From: Azospirillum rugosum
GTDB lineage: Bacteria; Pseudomonadota; Alphaproteobacteria; Azospirillales; Azospirillaceae
Direction of reading: 5' to 3'
Assembly (NCBI RefSeq): GCF_017876155.1
Contig: NZ_JAGINP010000009.1
Coordinates: forward strand, 1 to 64,000
Length of the DNA stretch: 64,000 bases
Positions within the stretch are counted from its first letter, which is position 1. The number at the start of each line of letters is the position of its first letter. Below the pieces are notes generated by a model. It was not told where the DNA came from, made no database searches, and was given only the letters and a program-made list of their open reading frames with translations. The position numbers were made by a program, and so were the translations under genes. Below are positions 38,501 through 47,022 of this stretch, in pieces.

Positions 38501-38853
38501 GCGACCCCGGACGCCTGCTCCCGCTCCGGACCATCCGGCTCGACGTTTCTGACCAGCAGGTCGACCGCAGGCTTCACCTTGGCGAAGGCCACCGGCAGAT
38601 ACCAGCGGATGGTCTCCTCGTCGGAGAGCTTCAACCCCACCCGATCACCCGCCGGGCTGTCCCAGGGCATCTGGCCGGACCGGACGTCGAACGGCAGCAG
38701 CAGACGGGGAGGCGTCTTGCGAGGCTCGCCACGATTCCGGCGCGGCGGCTCATCGCTGATCAGGTCCTCCTGCTTTGGAAATGTCTGCGGCTGCAAGGCC
38801 TCCAGCGCCAGCCAAGCGTTCAGCAGGGCAACCGGATCAGGAGTGAGAGGCAT
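35536..38853 (-). CDS. Large SF1 helicase (DNA2/NAM7-like)
   Basis: 1105 aa from ATG 38853 (an in-frame start at 38952 is possible). Motifs of an Upf1/Dna2-like helicase are clear: Walker A GPPGTGKTTLL (about 355-365), motif II IVDEAGQA, motif III GDPLQIEPV, motif IV-V PLLVHRRC and GTVHTFQGKEAEAVL, motif VI NVAATRAKK. A coiled-coil-like insertion, rich in Ala/Arg/Glu, lies between motifs I and II (about 525-660). The N-terminal 340 residues are unassigned. The partner gene is the HNH nuclease downstream. No UvrD-type features. Confidence 0.85.
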   Translation of the reverse strand: MPLTPDPVALLNAWLALEALQPQTFPKQEDLISDEPPRRNRGEPRKTPPRLLLPFDVRSGQMPWDSPAGDRVGLKLSDEETIRWYLPVAFAKVKPAVDLLVRNVEPDGPEREQASGVAVLALASFDERGFPSSKVLLSSFGWACGEVLADRISGLHRYLDVQDELCREIGDALVERAEEGCQIPTTRRGFVLGMSTLERLLNLPKEVLERPRIAIRVIGDGEKEPVDIINSFFLRDLHRLRTVVQAGGGGATLQTYLGQRPPPHRRDVLADKALLEDLLAPRQLPLARWPAPPPAKLVTLQQAAVNAAVRDLADGGVLSINGPPGTGKTTLLRDVIAAVVLDRADALLGFEDPASAFAPVDLIAEGGRRQTLHRLDDRLRGRGIVVASSNNAAVRNVSAELPLAGTVAPDCAARHFPGTADAVHGKEGSCWGLIAAVLGNMANRTDFVEDAWWHPDWGLEKYLAAVTGRVKRDRAGAPPPMIVEAEAPPRNKAAAMERWRQACLDYREKRAAVAGMQTLREQIRMALWSAASVQQAMDDAEAAHRAAVGDADKARETRRAAELALARLDAAVADARRLLDGSTALQPAPVFRWLGLDARWRRRQEEAMGLLRRTLADQDAARAELLAAGTRAETADAQARAAEAALTAGRERWAQLRDLEARCPDVCAGTQLGPTFWSGSHEAIHTASTWADPDFTAARDEMFAAAIRLHRAFIDAAGGPMKSNLGLMMDHLKGKRTPSGADAHLGDLWDSFFLVVPLVSTTFASFDRLMDGVGEGAIGWLIVDEAGQATPQAAAGAVWRSRRALIIGDPLQIEPVSKVPTGLVRAICASYGAHPDLWAAPRASTQTLADAVSPLIARMGEGADVREIGLPLLVHRRCQDPMFSISNEIAYGGLMVHAAGDPASPIADALSPWLAGSAWIDVRSNAEKWSKAEGEAVVDLLRKLSVQGIRKPSLYIITPFRAVADKLRSFVLKSGVLDELGIEGKKPKDDWGKAHIGTVHTFQGKEAEAVLLVLGASAETSRGSRTWAGGTPNILNVAATRAKKVMYVVGSHAAWAGAGVFAAAATALPVVRWPFDAHDVTGETDEMPVERDAADDCEDMVPLPG

Positions 38854-39372
38854 CAAATTGAACCCAAGGGCGTCATGTCCACGTCCGATGAACGGTGCCC
38901 GGTGACAGGGGTGGCTGATATGGGCACAGCCCCCCTTGCTTGGGATGTCCACCTTCCGGCAGACTGCACCATGGCCTTCGAGAATACAACTTGCGCCACC
39001 GCCACCTCACGGACACCTCGCACGAATCCGCCCACAGCACCGATGCATTTCTTTCATAACGGGAACGGACGCCGCCTTCGCTCGGCCGTATATTGCCCTT
39101 CCGTCGCCAGCCTTGCCGTTGCCACCTTGGCCCACACCCTTCCCGTCGAACCCGGCCGTCTGCGAAGCGGCGCAGAGCGACACGAAAGACGGGGTGCGCA
39201 TGGAACGCCGGCGATGGCCGGCAAACCAGCCAACTGCGATGCCGAGCGGACCGGGCGTCGGCGCGCCGCCCTGCGAACGACGACGAAAAACGGTGTCTGT
39301 CGAGCAGGCGGGCGGCAAGCCCGTACGGTACAGTCCGCTGTGAAGCAAAACCGATCCTCAAGGGAACTCAGC
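38854..39372. other. Intergenic region between helicase and GNAT
   Basis: These 519 bases separate divergent genes. The open frames here have no motifs and no good initiation sites. The sequence 39055-39110 is somewhat richer in A/T. It probably contains the promoters of the helicase-nuclease unit and of the acetyltransferase. Nothing else was seen. Confidence 0.3.
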
Positions 39373-39882
39373 ATGCCCGGCGTAGAAGGCATCACAATGA
39401 GAAAGGCGGCGCCCGCAGACGCGCCGTTCATTGGTCGGCTCTATGAAGACGGATTGGCAGGAGGCCACTACCGGTCCCTTGGAATGCCGGCCGCGCAGGC
39501 GATCGAGGCCATGATCCGGCAACCGCGGTTCTCCGTCGCCAGCGGCGCGGACATCCTGGGGGTGTTCGCCCAATTCGTGCTCATCGAGCAGGATGGCCGG
39601 CCTGTCGGCTTCCTCGCTCAGCGCGTCGACGGGACGCTCGACCCGGGAGTGGTGGAGCTGTGGTTCTTTTCGATCGTCGAAGAGGCGCGCAAGCAAGGCA
39701 TCGCGCGCCATGTGCTCCACACGATGTGCGAGGACATGCGCAGGGACCCGAGGAACCGGGGACTGTTCGCACGGTGCTTCACACCGTCGACCGCAATGGT
39801 CCATCTTCTGAAGAAGGCTGGGTTCCGAAAAGTCCGGAGCACCAGAGACCGAACCGACTGGCAGCTCCGTTGGCGGCCGTAA
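39373..39882 (+). CDS. GNAT-family acetyltransferase
   Basis: 169 aa. The order of GNAT elements is visible: ITMRKAAPADAPFIGRLYED at the N-terminus, a central strand VELWFFSIVEEARKQGIARH that includes the acetyl-CoA-binding loop (Q/RxxGxA type, KQGIA), and a C-terminal TAMVHLLKKAGFRKV. Substrate unknown. It stands alone between the helicase unit and the diguanylate cyclase. Confidence 0.8.
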   Translation: MPGVEGITMRKAAPADAPFIGRLYEDGLAGGHYRSLGMPAAQAIEAMIRQPRFSVASGADILGVFAQFVLIEQDGRPVGFLAQRVDGTLDPGVVELWFFSIVEEARKQGIARHVLHTMCEDMRRDPRNRGLFARCFTPSTAMVHLLKKAGFRKVRSTRDRTDWQLRWRP

Positions 39883-40169
39883 ACGCGGGATCCTCGAGGA
39901 TGCCCGGGTGATGATGCTGCCGTTAGCCACCCTGTCCCGCACCGTCCTTTCTGCCTTCGAGCGTAGGGCGCTCCGCTCGCCGACCGAAGCGGCCTCGAAC
40001 CGCAAGGTCGGCGTGCCCCTCATTCTGAAGGGTACGGGGGAACGGCCGTGGTTGGCGGCACGCCCATGGACCCGATGCGCGCCCTGCACAGGCGGACGAT
40101 ATCGCTGGAGAGCGCAGACCGCCGGCCGACGGGCACCGCCGGAACGGTGGACGGGGCGACAGCAATCGA

Positions 40170-42104
40170 TCAGGCCGGGACGTTGCGGCAACAGGGAGAC
40201 GGGAGGTCCCCGCATCCCTGGAGCACCACCCGGTTCTTGCCGGTGCGCTTCGCCTCGTAGAGCGCGACGTCCGCCTGTCGGATGGCCTCTTCCGGCTCGA
40301 GCTCGGCCGCCTTCCAGACCGACACGCCGGCCGAGCAGCCGACCCGCACCGGCTGCCCGGCAATGACCGCCTCCTGTCCCACCGTGGCGACGATGCGCTC
40401 GGCCAGCGCCAGCGTGCCGCACGCCGTCCCGCAGAGCGACGGTACAAGCACGGCGAACTCGTCGCCGCCCAGCCGGGCCACGAAGTCACCGTCGCGCAGG
40501 CAGCTCCGGAGCCGGCCGGCGACGATCCGCAGCAGCTCGTCGCCGGCCGGGTGCCCCAGCGTGTCGTTGACCCCCTTGAAGTCGTCGAGGTCGAGCAGCA
40601 TCACTACCTGTCGCCCGCCGTCCGGCGCCGCGGCCGCAGCCAGCGCCGCCAAGCGCTCGGTGAGGTACGCGCGGTTGGGCAGCCCGGTCAGCGGGTCGTG
40701 GTTGGCCGCATGCCGGGCGCGCTCCTTCTCCTCCTCGGCCGCTTGGTGAGCGGCCTGCACCTGCAACTCGCGTTCCCGCCGTTCGGTCACGTCGGTCATC
40801 ATGCCGACCATGCGCAACGGACTTCCGCCGAAGTCGAACTGCGCCCGGCCGCGGACGAACAGCCACCGCCAGGAACCGTCTTCGTGGAGCACCCGGCATT
40901 CCGCTTCGAGCTGCTCGGACCGCCGTTCCAGGTGCGCCTGCACAGCGGACCGAAGGGTCGGGGCATCGGCGGGATGCAGGCGGTCCCAGAACTCCTGGGA
41001 ATCGTCGCCCATCTCGTGGTCGGCCAAGCCAAACAGTCCCTTCATCCTGGCTGTCCGGCGGACCTTGTTCGTGCGGAGGTCCCAATCCCAGATGCCGTCC
41101 GTCGTGGCGGCCACCGCCAAGTCGAAGCGTTCCTCGCTCTCCCGCACGGCCCGCAGCGCATCGCGCAGGGCGTCGGCCTCCTGGCGCGCGCGGCGCAGGA
41201 CGAGGATGCTGAGCACCAGGCTGAGCCCGACGCCGACGCCACCGAGGCCATAGACCAGCACGCTCCGCGACCACCAGCCGGCGAACAGCGCGTCCACGGG
41301 ACGGCCGGCGATCACCACCAGCCCTTCCGGATCGAGACGGCGAAAGGCGTACAGCCGCTCGATCCCGTCGATCGGAGATACGCGCTCGTAGACCCCGGCC
41401 TCCTCGGCCAAGCGTTCGTGGACGTAGGAGCCCTCCGGCCAGCCCTTGGGCGGTTCCGAGGCGGGCAGAGGCGCGCGCACGACGACATCACCGTTCAGCT
41501 TCCGAACCGCGACCGACGCGTTCTCGTCGCCAGAGAGGCGGCGATAGAAGTCCGCGAACCGGTCGCCCGGAACGCCCACAACGGCGACTCCGCGAAACGC
41601 GCCGGAGGGATCCTCCAGGCGCCGGGCGACGACGAAGAAGAAGCCGCCGGTCACGCGCCCCCAGATGAGCGGGCTGACGAACAGCCGGTCACCGGCCCTG
41701 GTCGCCTGGAAATACTCGCGGTCCGCGACGTTGAACCGGCCCAACTTGTCCTCGGCGGTGGACAGCACCGCGTCGCCGCGCTCGTCGTACACCCATATCG
41801 ACTCGACCCCATCGGCGTCCCCGAGCATCGCCCGGAGCGCGCCCCGGTCGGCGTCCGCCGCCTCGGGCGCCGGCAGCGGCCGGCCGGCGAAGTGGTCGGC
41901 GACCCGCCCGAGCAGCATGACGTCGGTCCGGATCACCGCCCGGACGTGCTCAGCCACGAGGAGGGTGCGCTGATCCAGCTCCCGCTCGGCTCGCCCGCGG
42001 GTGGCCCGGTGGTCGACGATGGTGGTTGCGCCCACGGCGACGATGGTGACGGCGACCGCCGATCCGACCAGCGCGGCAACGAGGTTTCGTGTGTTCGCCG
42101 TCAA
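40170..42104 (-). CDS. Membrane diguanylate cyclase with Cache-like, PAS and GGDEF domains
   Basis: 644 aa. An N-terminal membrane helix (about 10-30), a periplasmic Cache-like sensor (VRAVIRTDVMLLG ... YFQATRAGDRLFVSPLIWG ... VYERVSPIDGIERLYAFRRL), a second helix (about 285-305), a PAS domain with PAC (ERFDLAVAATTDGIWDWDL) and a GGDEF domain with DPLTGLPNR and LGGDEF. It would make c-di-GMP. No EAL domain. The end of the protein is repeated in truncated form at 34221-34405. Confidence 0.93.
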   Translation of the reverse strand: MTANTRNLVAALVGSAVAVTIVAVGATTIVDHRATRGRAERELDQRTLLVAEHVRAVIRTDVMLLGRVADHFAGRPLPAPEAADADRGALRAMLGDADGVESIWVYDERGDAVLSTAEDKLGRFNVADREYFQATRAGDRLFVSPLIWGRVTGGFFFVVARRLEDPSGAFRGVAVVGVPGDRFADFYRRLSGDENASVAVRKLNGDVVVRAPLPASEPPKGWPEGSYVHERLAEEAGVYERVSPIDGIERLYAFRRLDPEGLVVIAGRPVDALFAGWWSRSVLVYGLGGVGVGLSLVLSILVLRRARQEADALRDALRAVRESEERFDLAVAATTDGIWDWDLRTNKVRRTARMKGLFGLADHEMGDDSQEFWDRLHPADAPTLRSAVQAHLERRSEQLEAECRVLHEDGSWRWLFVRGRAQFDFGGSPLRMVGMMTDVTERRERELQVQAAHQAAEEEKERARHAANHDPLTGLPNRAYLTERLAALAAAAAPDGGRQVVMLLDLDDFKGVNDTLGHPAGDELLRIVAGRLRSCLRDGDFVARLGGDEFAVLVPSLCGTACGTLALAERIVATVGQEAVIAGQPVRVGCSAGVSVWKAAELEPEEAIRQADVALYEAKRTGKNRVVLQGCGDLPSPCCRNVPA

Positions 42105-42209
42105 GTGATCTCGACACTCCCAACCGACGTCAGTGCGATGGTTGCAGTTCCCAGCCGATTTTCCCCTTGGTTATAACCCGCCGGACGCCCGGTGGGGAGA
42201 CCGGATACG

Positions 42210-42827
42210 CTATGTCCCATTGGTGGTCAGCGTGGTGAGGTCGGAGAGAACGCCGCGGATGAAGTCCCAGGGGTAGCCGTCGGCCTCCGGCTCCAGCTCG
42301 CTCCACTCGGTCGCGATGGCGAGCTTGGCGATGACGCCGGTGATCGACCCTGCGGGCGTGCGGGAGGCAGCCTTGAGCAACTCGTCCACCCGCCGGTCGG
42401 CCGCCGCTTCCCGCTGTACGGCGCTGGTGAGACCGATCGCCGCCGCTTCGGCGTCCCAGCGCGCCTGCGCAGCGGCGAGATCGCGCTTTAGGCGTCGGCG
42501 CAACGCTCGGGTGGCCGGCGCCTTCCCCAGCACCCAATCGATCTGGCGGGGATCCGTAGCCGAAACCGAGGAGCGCTCGTGATCGTTGAGGGGGATTTCC
42601 ACACGGGGGAAGCCGATCTTTTCGACCAGTTTCCGTTCCAGACGCTGGGCCTCACAGCACAGCTGCTTTGAGGAGGCGAAAGTCTCCCGCCAATCCTGCC
42701 AAAGGGAGATGAGTGGGTCCTCTGACCGTCCATCCGATAGAGAAGCCGACAGCAGGCGAGCGGCCGCAGCCAATTCAGTGCGGGTTGTTGCCTTGCTCCT
42801 CCTTGGTGCTCGCGTTCTAGAGGGCAC
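42210..42827 (-). CDS. Hypothetical protein, 205 aa
   Basis: Not recognised. Starts at a GTG with AAGGAG six bases upstream. The protein is soluble, helical and rich in Arg and Ala, with a basic N-terminus (SRTRAPRRSKATTRTELAAA) and several Trp residues. It stands alone between the diguanylate cyclase and a divergent XRE gene. Confidence 0.6.
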   Translation of the reverse strand: MPSRTRAPRRSKATTRTELAAAARLLSASLSDGRSEDPLISLWQDWRETFASSKQLCCEAQRLERKLVEKIGFPRVEIPLNDHERSSVSATDPRQIDWVLGKAPATRALRRRLKRDLAAAQARWDAEAAAIGLTSAVQREAAADRRVDELLKAASRTPAGSITGVIAKLAIATEWSELEPEADGYPWDFIRGVLSDLTTLTTNGT

Positions 42828-43001
42828 CGCTGGCTCCTTCCAATGAACACAATAAGTGTCCGCGCTGCGGCCACCTTGAGCGCAGCCGGCCTAACACGAA
42901 CCCTTGCTGCGGGGCCATTTTATCGTTTATCCCTGAAGGATAACATAGCCCCTGAGCGACAGTCAATACGTCATAGATATTTTTACACTTGGGAGACAAC
43001 A

Positions 43002-43307
43002 TTGGCAGCAACGACATCACTTACGGGCGAGCAACTCAGAGCGGCACGTGCCAGCTTGCGTTGGGAACAGAAGGATGTGGCGAAGGCGTCCAAGGTGTCC
43101 GAACCGACGGTCAAGCGGCTGGAGTCGATGAACGGGTACGTAAGGGCGAACACCCTAACCGTTGAAGCTCTCATCCAGGCCTTCGATGCGGCCGGGATTG
43201 AGTTTGTTGCCGCTGACGGAGACAAGGGGCCGGGCATGCGTTTCAAGGCGGATCTGAAACCGGCGGAGGTGCCACCGCGTTCTCCAAAGCGCCCACAGTC
43301 GCCTTGA
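43002..43307 (+). CDS. XRE-family regulator
   Basis: 101 aa from a TTG at 43002 with GGGAG upstream. Longer upstream frames run into an AT-rich promoter region. The HTH is TGEQLRAARASLRWEQKDVA and SKVSEPTVKRLESMNGY, and a short strand GIEFVAADGD ends the domain. It ends convergently, overlapping the next XRE gene by 65 bases. Confidence 0.75.
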   Translation: MAATTSLTGEQLRAARASLRWEQKDVAKASKVSEPTVKRLESMNGYVRANTLTVEALIQAFDAAGIEFVAADGDKGPGMRFKADLKPAEVPPRSPKRPQSP

Positions 43308-43722
43308 CCAGATCGAAGACCCTCCGGCGCACGCGCGGGTCCTTGATCCGGTAATAGCATTTCACCAATTCCAGAGTTTCCCGCCGCCCCAGCGGCGGCA
43401 TCGGCGTTCCTGAGTCAAGCGCCTCTGCGGTGCGATCATCCTCGGTTGGAATGCCGTCAAAGAAGAAGCTGACGGGAACGTCGAGCACCGCGGCCAGTTG
43501 CCAGAGCCGCGATGCGGCGATGCCATTCCCGCCCTTCTCGTATTTCTGGATCTGCTGGAAGGTCAGGCCTACCCGCTCCCCCAGCTTCGTCTGCGACAGC
43601 CCAACAAGGGTGCGGCGCAGCCGCAACCGACTGCCGACATGCTCGTCAACCTTGTCCAGGCCGCTGCCGGCCTTCGGCGCACGGCCGCGGCCCTTGTGCT
43701 TTGATCCTGATGCGTTGGACAC
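43243..43722 (-). CDS. XRE-family regulator (PraR/ImmR-like)
   Basis: 159 aa. The HTH is VGSRLRLRRTLVGLSQTKLG, then GLTFQQIQKYEKGGNGIAA. The C-terminal region ETLELVKCYYRIKDPRVRRRVFDLV is typical of rhizobial PraR-like regulators. Such proteins control quorum and stress genes in alphaproteobacteria. The convergent 3' overlap with the previous XRE gene could allow antisense interference. Confidence 0.85.
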   Translation of the reverse strand: MSNASGSKHKGRGRAPKAGSGLDKVDEHVGSRLRLRRTLVGLSQTKLGERVGLTFQQIQKYEKGGNGIAASRLWQLAAVLDVPVSFFFDGIPTEDDRTAEALDSGTPMPPLGRRETLELVKCYYRIKDPRVRRRVFDLVKATVGALENAVAPPPVSDPP

Positions 43723-43875
43723 GAGTTACCTCCTGCGCTGTGCGTTCGGCTGCGGGCTGCCCCCGCCCCGATGCTCGCGGCGGCTGTGTTCGCCCGGACG
43801 GTAGCGTGCGCGCCCCTAAGAAAATGTTACTCATAGTCTGTAGACCGATAGGCTGCGCACCGGCTTTCTGCATGG

Positions 43876-44106
43876 ATGGACATCCGCAGGCAGGTCGGGC
43901 TCAACGTGCAGAGGATCAGGCGCTCGCGCGGCTGGTCGCAGGAGGAACTTGCCTTCGAATCGGGGCTGCACCGCACCTACATCAGCGGGATCGAGCGCGG
44001 CGCCCGCAACCCGACCGTCACCGTGCTGAAGGAACTGGCCGACGCGCTCGGCGTCAGTGCGGCGAGCTTGTTGGAACTCGAACAGCCGATACAAAGCCGC
44101 TCCTGA
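43876..44106 (+). CDS. Small XRE-family regulator
   Basis: 76 aa, almost only HTH: VGLNVQRIRRSRGWSQEELA, GLHRTYISGIERGARNPTVT and VLKELADALGVSAASLLEL. It is divergent from the PraR-like gene. A broken copy of its C-terminus lies at 34428-34517. Confidence 0.83.
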   Translation: MDIRRQVGLNVQRIRRSRGWSQEELAFESGLHRTYISGIERGARNPTVTVLKELADALGVSAASLLELEQPIQSRS

Positions 44107-44157
44107 ACGGCACGCTCGCCGCTTGTTCCGGCGTGCTCAGATTGCTAAATTTCCGGA

Positions 44158-44394
44158 ATGGTCATGCCACTCAAGATTCATGCCGACCAGATCCAGCAGG
44201 TGTTGCCACGCCTTGCCCGCCTGAACAATGCAGAACTGTCGAGCGTTTGGGCGGCCAACCACACAGCATTGGCGCGGGCAATCAATGAGGACGAAGTCAA
44301 CCCTCTGAAGGTTGGCCTGGAAGCCATCAAAATGGAACTTGATCGGCGTCTGCCGCCACCGCCCGAAGAGCGGACGGGGCGAGATCAATTCTGA
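44158..44394 (+). CDS. Hypothetical protein, 78 aa
   Basis: Not recognised. A small soluble helical protein (QIQQVLPRLARLNNAELSSV), about 50 bp downstream of the XRE gene in the same direction. The codon use is ordinary for the region. It may form an operon with the XRE gene and the next small gene. Confidence 0.5.
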   Translation: MVMPLKIHADQIQQVLPRLARLNNAELSSVWAANHTALARAINEDEVNPLKVGLEAIKMELDRRLPPPPEERTGRDQF

Positions 44395-44477
44395 GCCGCA
44401 TACACCGAACGTCAGGTTTGATCTGGACAGCGAGGTTCGCCATCCTTACGTAGGACACTTTGCACCATGGAACCGCG

Positions 44478-44717
44478 ATGCCGACGAGAAAGCTGCTTGA
44501 AGCGCAGCTCAGAGATTTTCTGGATTTGATGCGGCGGGCTGAGGACACGGCGTCCAAGGCTCTTGAGTTCGCGCGTGCAGCCTCGGTGCAGGACAGTCGC
44601 TTCCTGGACGTATTCCGGCAGGCCGAGATGAGCTATCGCGAGGCGGTCGAGAACCGCCAGCGTGCCGAAGAGCGTCTTCGGGCCTATTTCGGCGCTTGGG
44701 AAAAGCGGGATCCTTGA
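44478..44717 (+). CDS. Hypothetical coiled-coil protein, 79 aa
   Basis: Not recognised. Start at 44478 (MPTRKLLEAQLRDFLDLMRR); an in-frame TTG lies 18 bases upstream. The protein is entirely helical and charged, with heptad-like spacing from LRDFLDLMRRAEDTASKALE to NRQRAEERLRAYF, so a coiled coil is probable. Ends 40 bp before IS debris. Confidence 0.45.
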   Translation: MPTRKLLEAQLRDFLDLMRRAEDTASKALEFARAASVQDSRFLDVFRQAEMSYREAVENRQRAEERLRAYFGAWEKRDP

Positions 44718-44754
44718 CCCCGCTTGGATAGTACGCATCCGGTGAGCGCCGCGG

Positions 44755-45042
44755 TCAGGCGGGTTTCCAGTTCCAGGGCAGGAGTTCGGGCAGGCGGCTC
44801 TGCGGCAGGTCGGCGATGCGGGCCAACACGTCGGCGAGCCACGCCTGGGGATCGACGCCGTTCAGCTTCGCCGTGGTGATCAGCCCGTAGAGGATGTGCA
44901 CGCGCGACGACGGCGCGTGGCAACGCGGGCATAGGGCTGACGGGCGTCGGGCGCGGACGAGGATAATGATGCGGTCAGGCTCCGGCAGAACATGCTCGAC
45001 GCAGAGCCCGTCGGGGATCACGGGGAGGAGGCGCTTGGTCAC
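44755..45042 (-). pseudogene. ISL3/IS66 chimeric transposase fragment
   Basis: One open frame fuses two unrelated pieces. Residues 1-50 (KRLLPVIPDGLCVEHVLPEP, then CPRCHAPSSRVH) are the zinc-ribbon N-terminus of an ISL3-type transposase. From about residue 53 on, LITTAKLNGVDPQAWLADVL to the ending LLPWNWKP is the C-terminus of an IS66 (TnpC) transposase. The junction is near 44885. Such a fusion arises from one IS inserting into or recombining with another. The product is not expected to be functional. Confidence 0.8.
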
Positions 45043-45073
45043 GGTGAACTGAATCTGCTGCGATGTTCACCTC

Positions 45074-45556
45074 ATGTGCTCATCCTCGGCGTCCGGCACC
45101 ACCGGCATCACGCAAAATGCGGGAGAACCAAACTTCATCCGGCCTTTACAGCTGACGCTGGCCCGGAAGATCACCCGGCAGTACGTCGTCGAGTGCGATG
45201 GCCAGCCGGTCGGCGACGTGAAGGAGGGCTTTTCGACCATCGCCGTGGACGCCGGGCTCTACGAACCGATCGCCGGCAAGGACGCGGACGGCAATCCAAC
45301 GGCGGTCAAAAAGCCGACAATCCACCCCCACACTCTGCGTCACACCTGCGTGACGTGGCTGCTGTGGGATGGACTCGACTTCTGGAAGGTGGGCGGGTTC
45401 GTCGGCATGAGCCCGGACACCGTCCGCGACGTCTACGGTCACCACCACCCTGATTACATGGCGGAAGCCGGCAATTCGGCGCTTGGACGCGATGCGGGGA
45501 CGAAAACGGGGTTGCGCTGCGTCGTGCCTTCCGACAAAAGAACAATAACCGCTTGA
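45074..45556 (+). pseudogene. Tyrosine integrase C-terminal fragment
   Basis: Only the catalytic C-terminus remains: PTIHPHTLRHTCVTWLLWDG (the HxxR box), then the GGFVGMSPDTVRDVYGHHHP segment with the active tyrosine. The N-terminal arm and core-binding domains are gone; ISL3 debris adjoins on the upstream side. It points at a tRNA-Arg(CCG) fragment 7 bp downstream, so it is the stump of a separate integrative element. Confidence 0.85.
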
Positions 45557-45562
45557 AAAGAC

Positions 45563-45613
45563 TGGCGGACCCGGCGGGATTCGAACCCACGACCTCTGCC
45601 TTCGGAGGGCAGC
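45563..45613 (-). other. tRNA-Arg(CCG) 3' fragment, old attachment site
   Basis: On the minus strand this is the 3' half of a tRNA: anticodon stem and loop CTGCC-CTCCGAA-GGCAG with anticodon CCG, then the T arm GTGGGTTCGAATCCCGC and the acceptor end with CCA. The D arm and 5' acceptor strand are missing, so it is an att duplication and not a gene. It adjoins the integrase stump and marks one end of an earlier insertion. Confidence 0.85.
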
Positions 45614-45976
45614 GTCATGGTCGACTTCCGCGTTGTGTTCTCACCCGGTTCCTGTTTTATTCATGCTTCTGAAGCTCTCAAGTCGGTGCGGAAAGCAGGA
45701 ATGCGGGGATGTTAACAGGGATACGCCAACCGTGGCCGGCCGGCCCTGCCCCGGGGGGCCGGCCACCTCCTTGGTACCGTTGCCGGGAAAACGGCGCCGC
45801 GTCACAGCGCTGATCGACGTGCGATGCCGACGGACCTCCACTCGCTCGCTCGTCGGGCGAACGTTGCGGCTCACAGGTGACGACGGGCGCGGGCCTGTAT
45901 CGTGCCAACAGGTTCCGCCATATCGCAAACTGTTAGCAAATAACCGTCCGCCCGCGCCCATCACCAAAAGGCGCCC
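45614..45976. other. Stretch without a recognisable gene
   Basis: Between the tRNA fragment and the monooxygenase pseudogene. Open frames on both strands have no motifs. Probably scrambled DNA left after loss of the second integrative element. Confidence 0.3.
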
Positions 45977-47022
45977 TCACCTGAACGCGTAATGGTCCAG
46001 GTTCGGAGACCGGGTCATCGTCCAGTAGTCGACCAGACGGTACGGGCTCGCCAGGATGACACGCCCCTTGCTGTTCTTTTAGTAGCTGTCCGCCTTGGGA
46101 TGCGAGCACACCATGCTTTTCATGAAGCGTTCGACGTCGGCATTGAACACGTCGGCGGCCGGCTGGGTTGGCTCCATCGCCACGGCGTGGCGTGCCCGCA
46201 GGATGTCCAGGCATTCGATGATGCAATGCATCTGCGCCTCGACGATCAGGTTCACGCCGGCCGCGTGCGCCGGCCCGCTGCTGGGTCCGACGGTCAGGAA
46301 GTAGTTGGGATAGCCCGGCACCGCCACGCCCAGGTAGCCGCGCGGATCGTCCTCGCCCCACTCTTCGCCCAAGTTCCGGCCGCCGCGACCGATGATGGTC
46401 ATGTTGCCGACCATCTTGGCGATCTCGAATCCGGTGGCGCAGATGATGACGTCGACGGGCACCGATTGACCGTCCTTCAGCAGGATCGCGTCCTCGGTGA
46501 CGCGCTCGATCGGCGTGTTCTCAAGGGTGACGTTGTCGCGGCGCAACGTGTTGAGCCACTCCACGTCCATGACGATGCGCTTGCCGAACACCGGATAGTC
46601 CGGCGTCAGTTTCTCGACCAAGTCGGGGCGGTCGGCCAGTTTGGTGTGCAGGTTCGCCAGGCAGTACTGGCGCACCGCCTCATTGCGGGCGGAGGCGGAA
46701 ACCTCCTGCGGCCAGGCCGGGTCTATCTGGCTGTCGGGGTAGAGGCCGTCCGACGTGAACCAGTAGGTGCGGAAGCGGAACCACTCCGCGTAGTGCGGAA
46801 TGTGGCGCAACGCCCAACGCACGCCGTCCGGCACCGGCACGCGCTGGTACGGCGGGCACCAGTGGCGCGAGCGCTGGAAGACGGTGAGGTGCGCGACGTC
46901 CCCAGCAATGGCCGGCCCGACCTGGGCGGCGCTGGCGCCGGTGCCGATCAGGGCGACCCGCTTGCCCGTGACGTCCCGCGCGGCGGCCCTGCCGGAGACA
47001 GCGTGGCACACCCGATTGTTCA
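45977..47022 (-). pseudogene. Flavin-containing monooxygenase remnant
   Basis: The conserved middle and end of an FMO/Baeyer-Villiger oxygenase: the NADPH-binding GxGxSA motif (RVALIGTGASAAQ), then VDVIICATGFEIAKMV and YPNYFLTVGPSSGPAHA. The FAD-binding N-terminus is absent. An in-frame TAA at 46079-46081 interrupts the C-terminus; beyond it the same frame continues KNSKGRVILASPYRLVDYW to a natural stop at 45977. So it is both truncated and nonsense-mutated. Confidence 0.8.

Noticed and set aside
43243-43307. Frameshift between the two XRE genes
   Set aside because: The genes are on opposite strands and merely overlap at their 3' ends; both are complete.
45563-45613. Functional tRNA-Arg gene
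   Set aside because: The 5' acceptor strand and D arm are missing, so only an att-type fragment is present.
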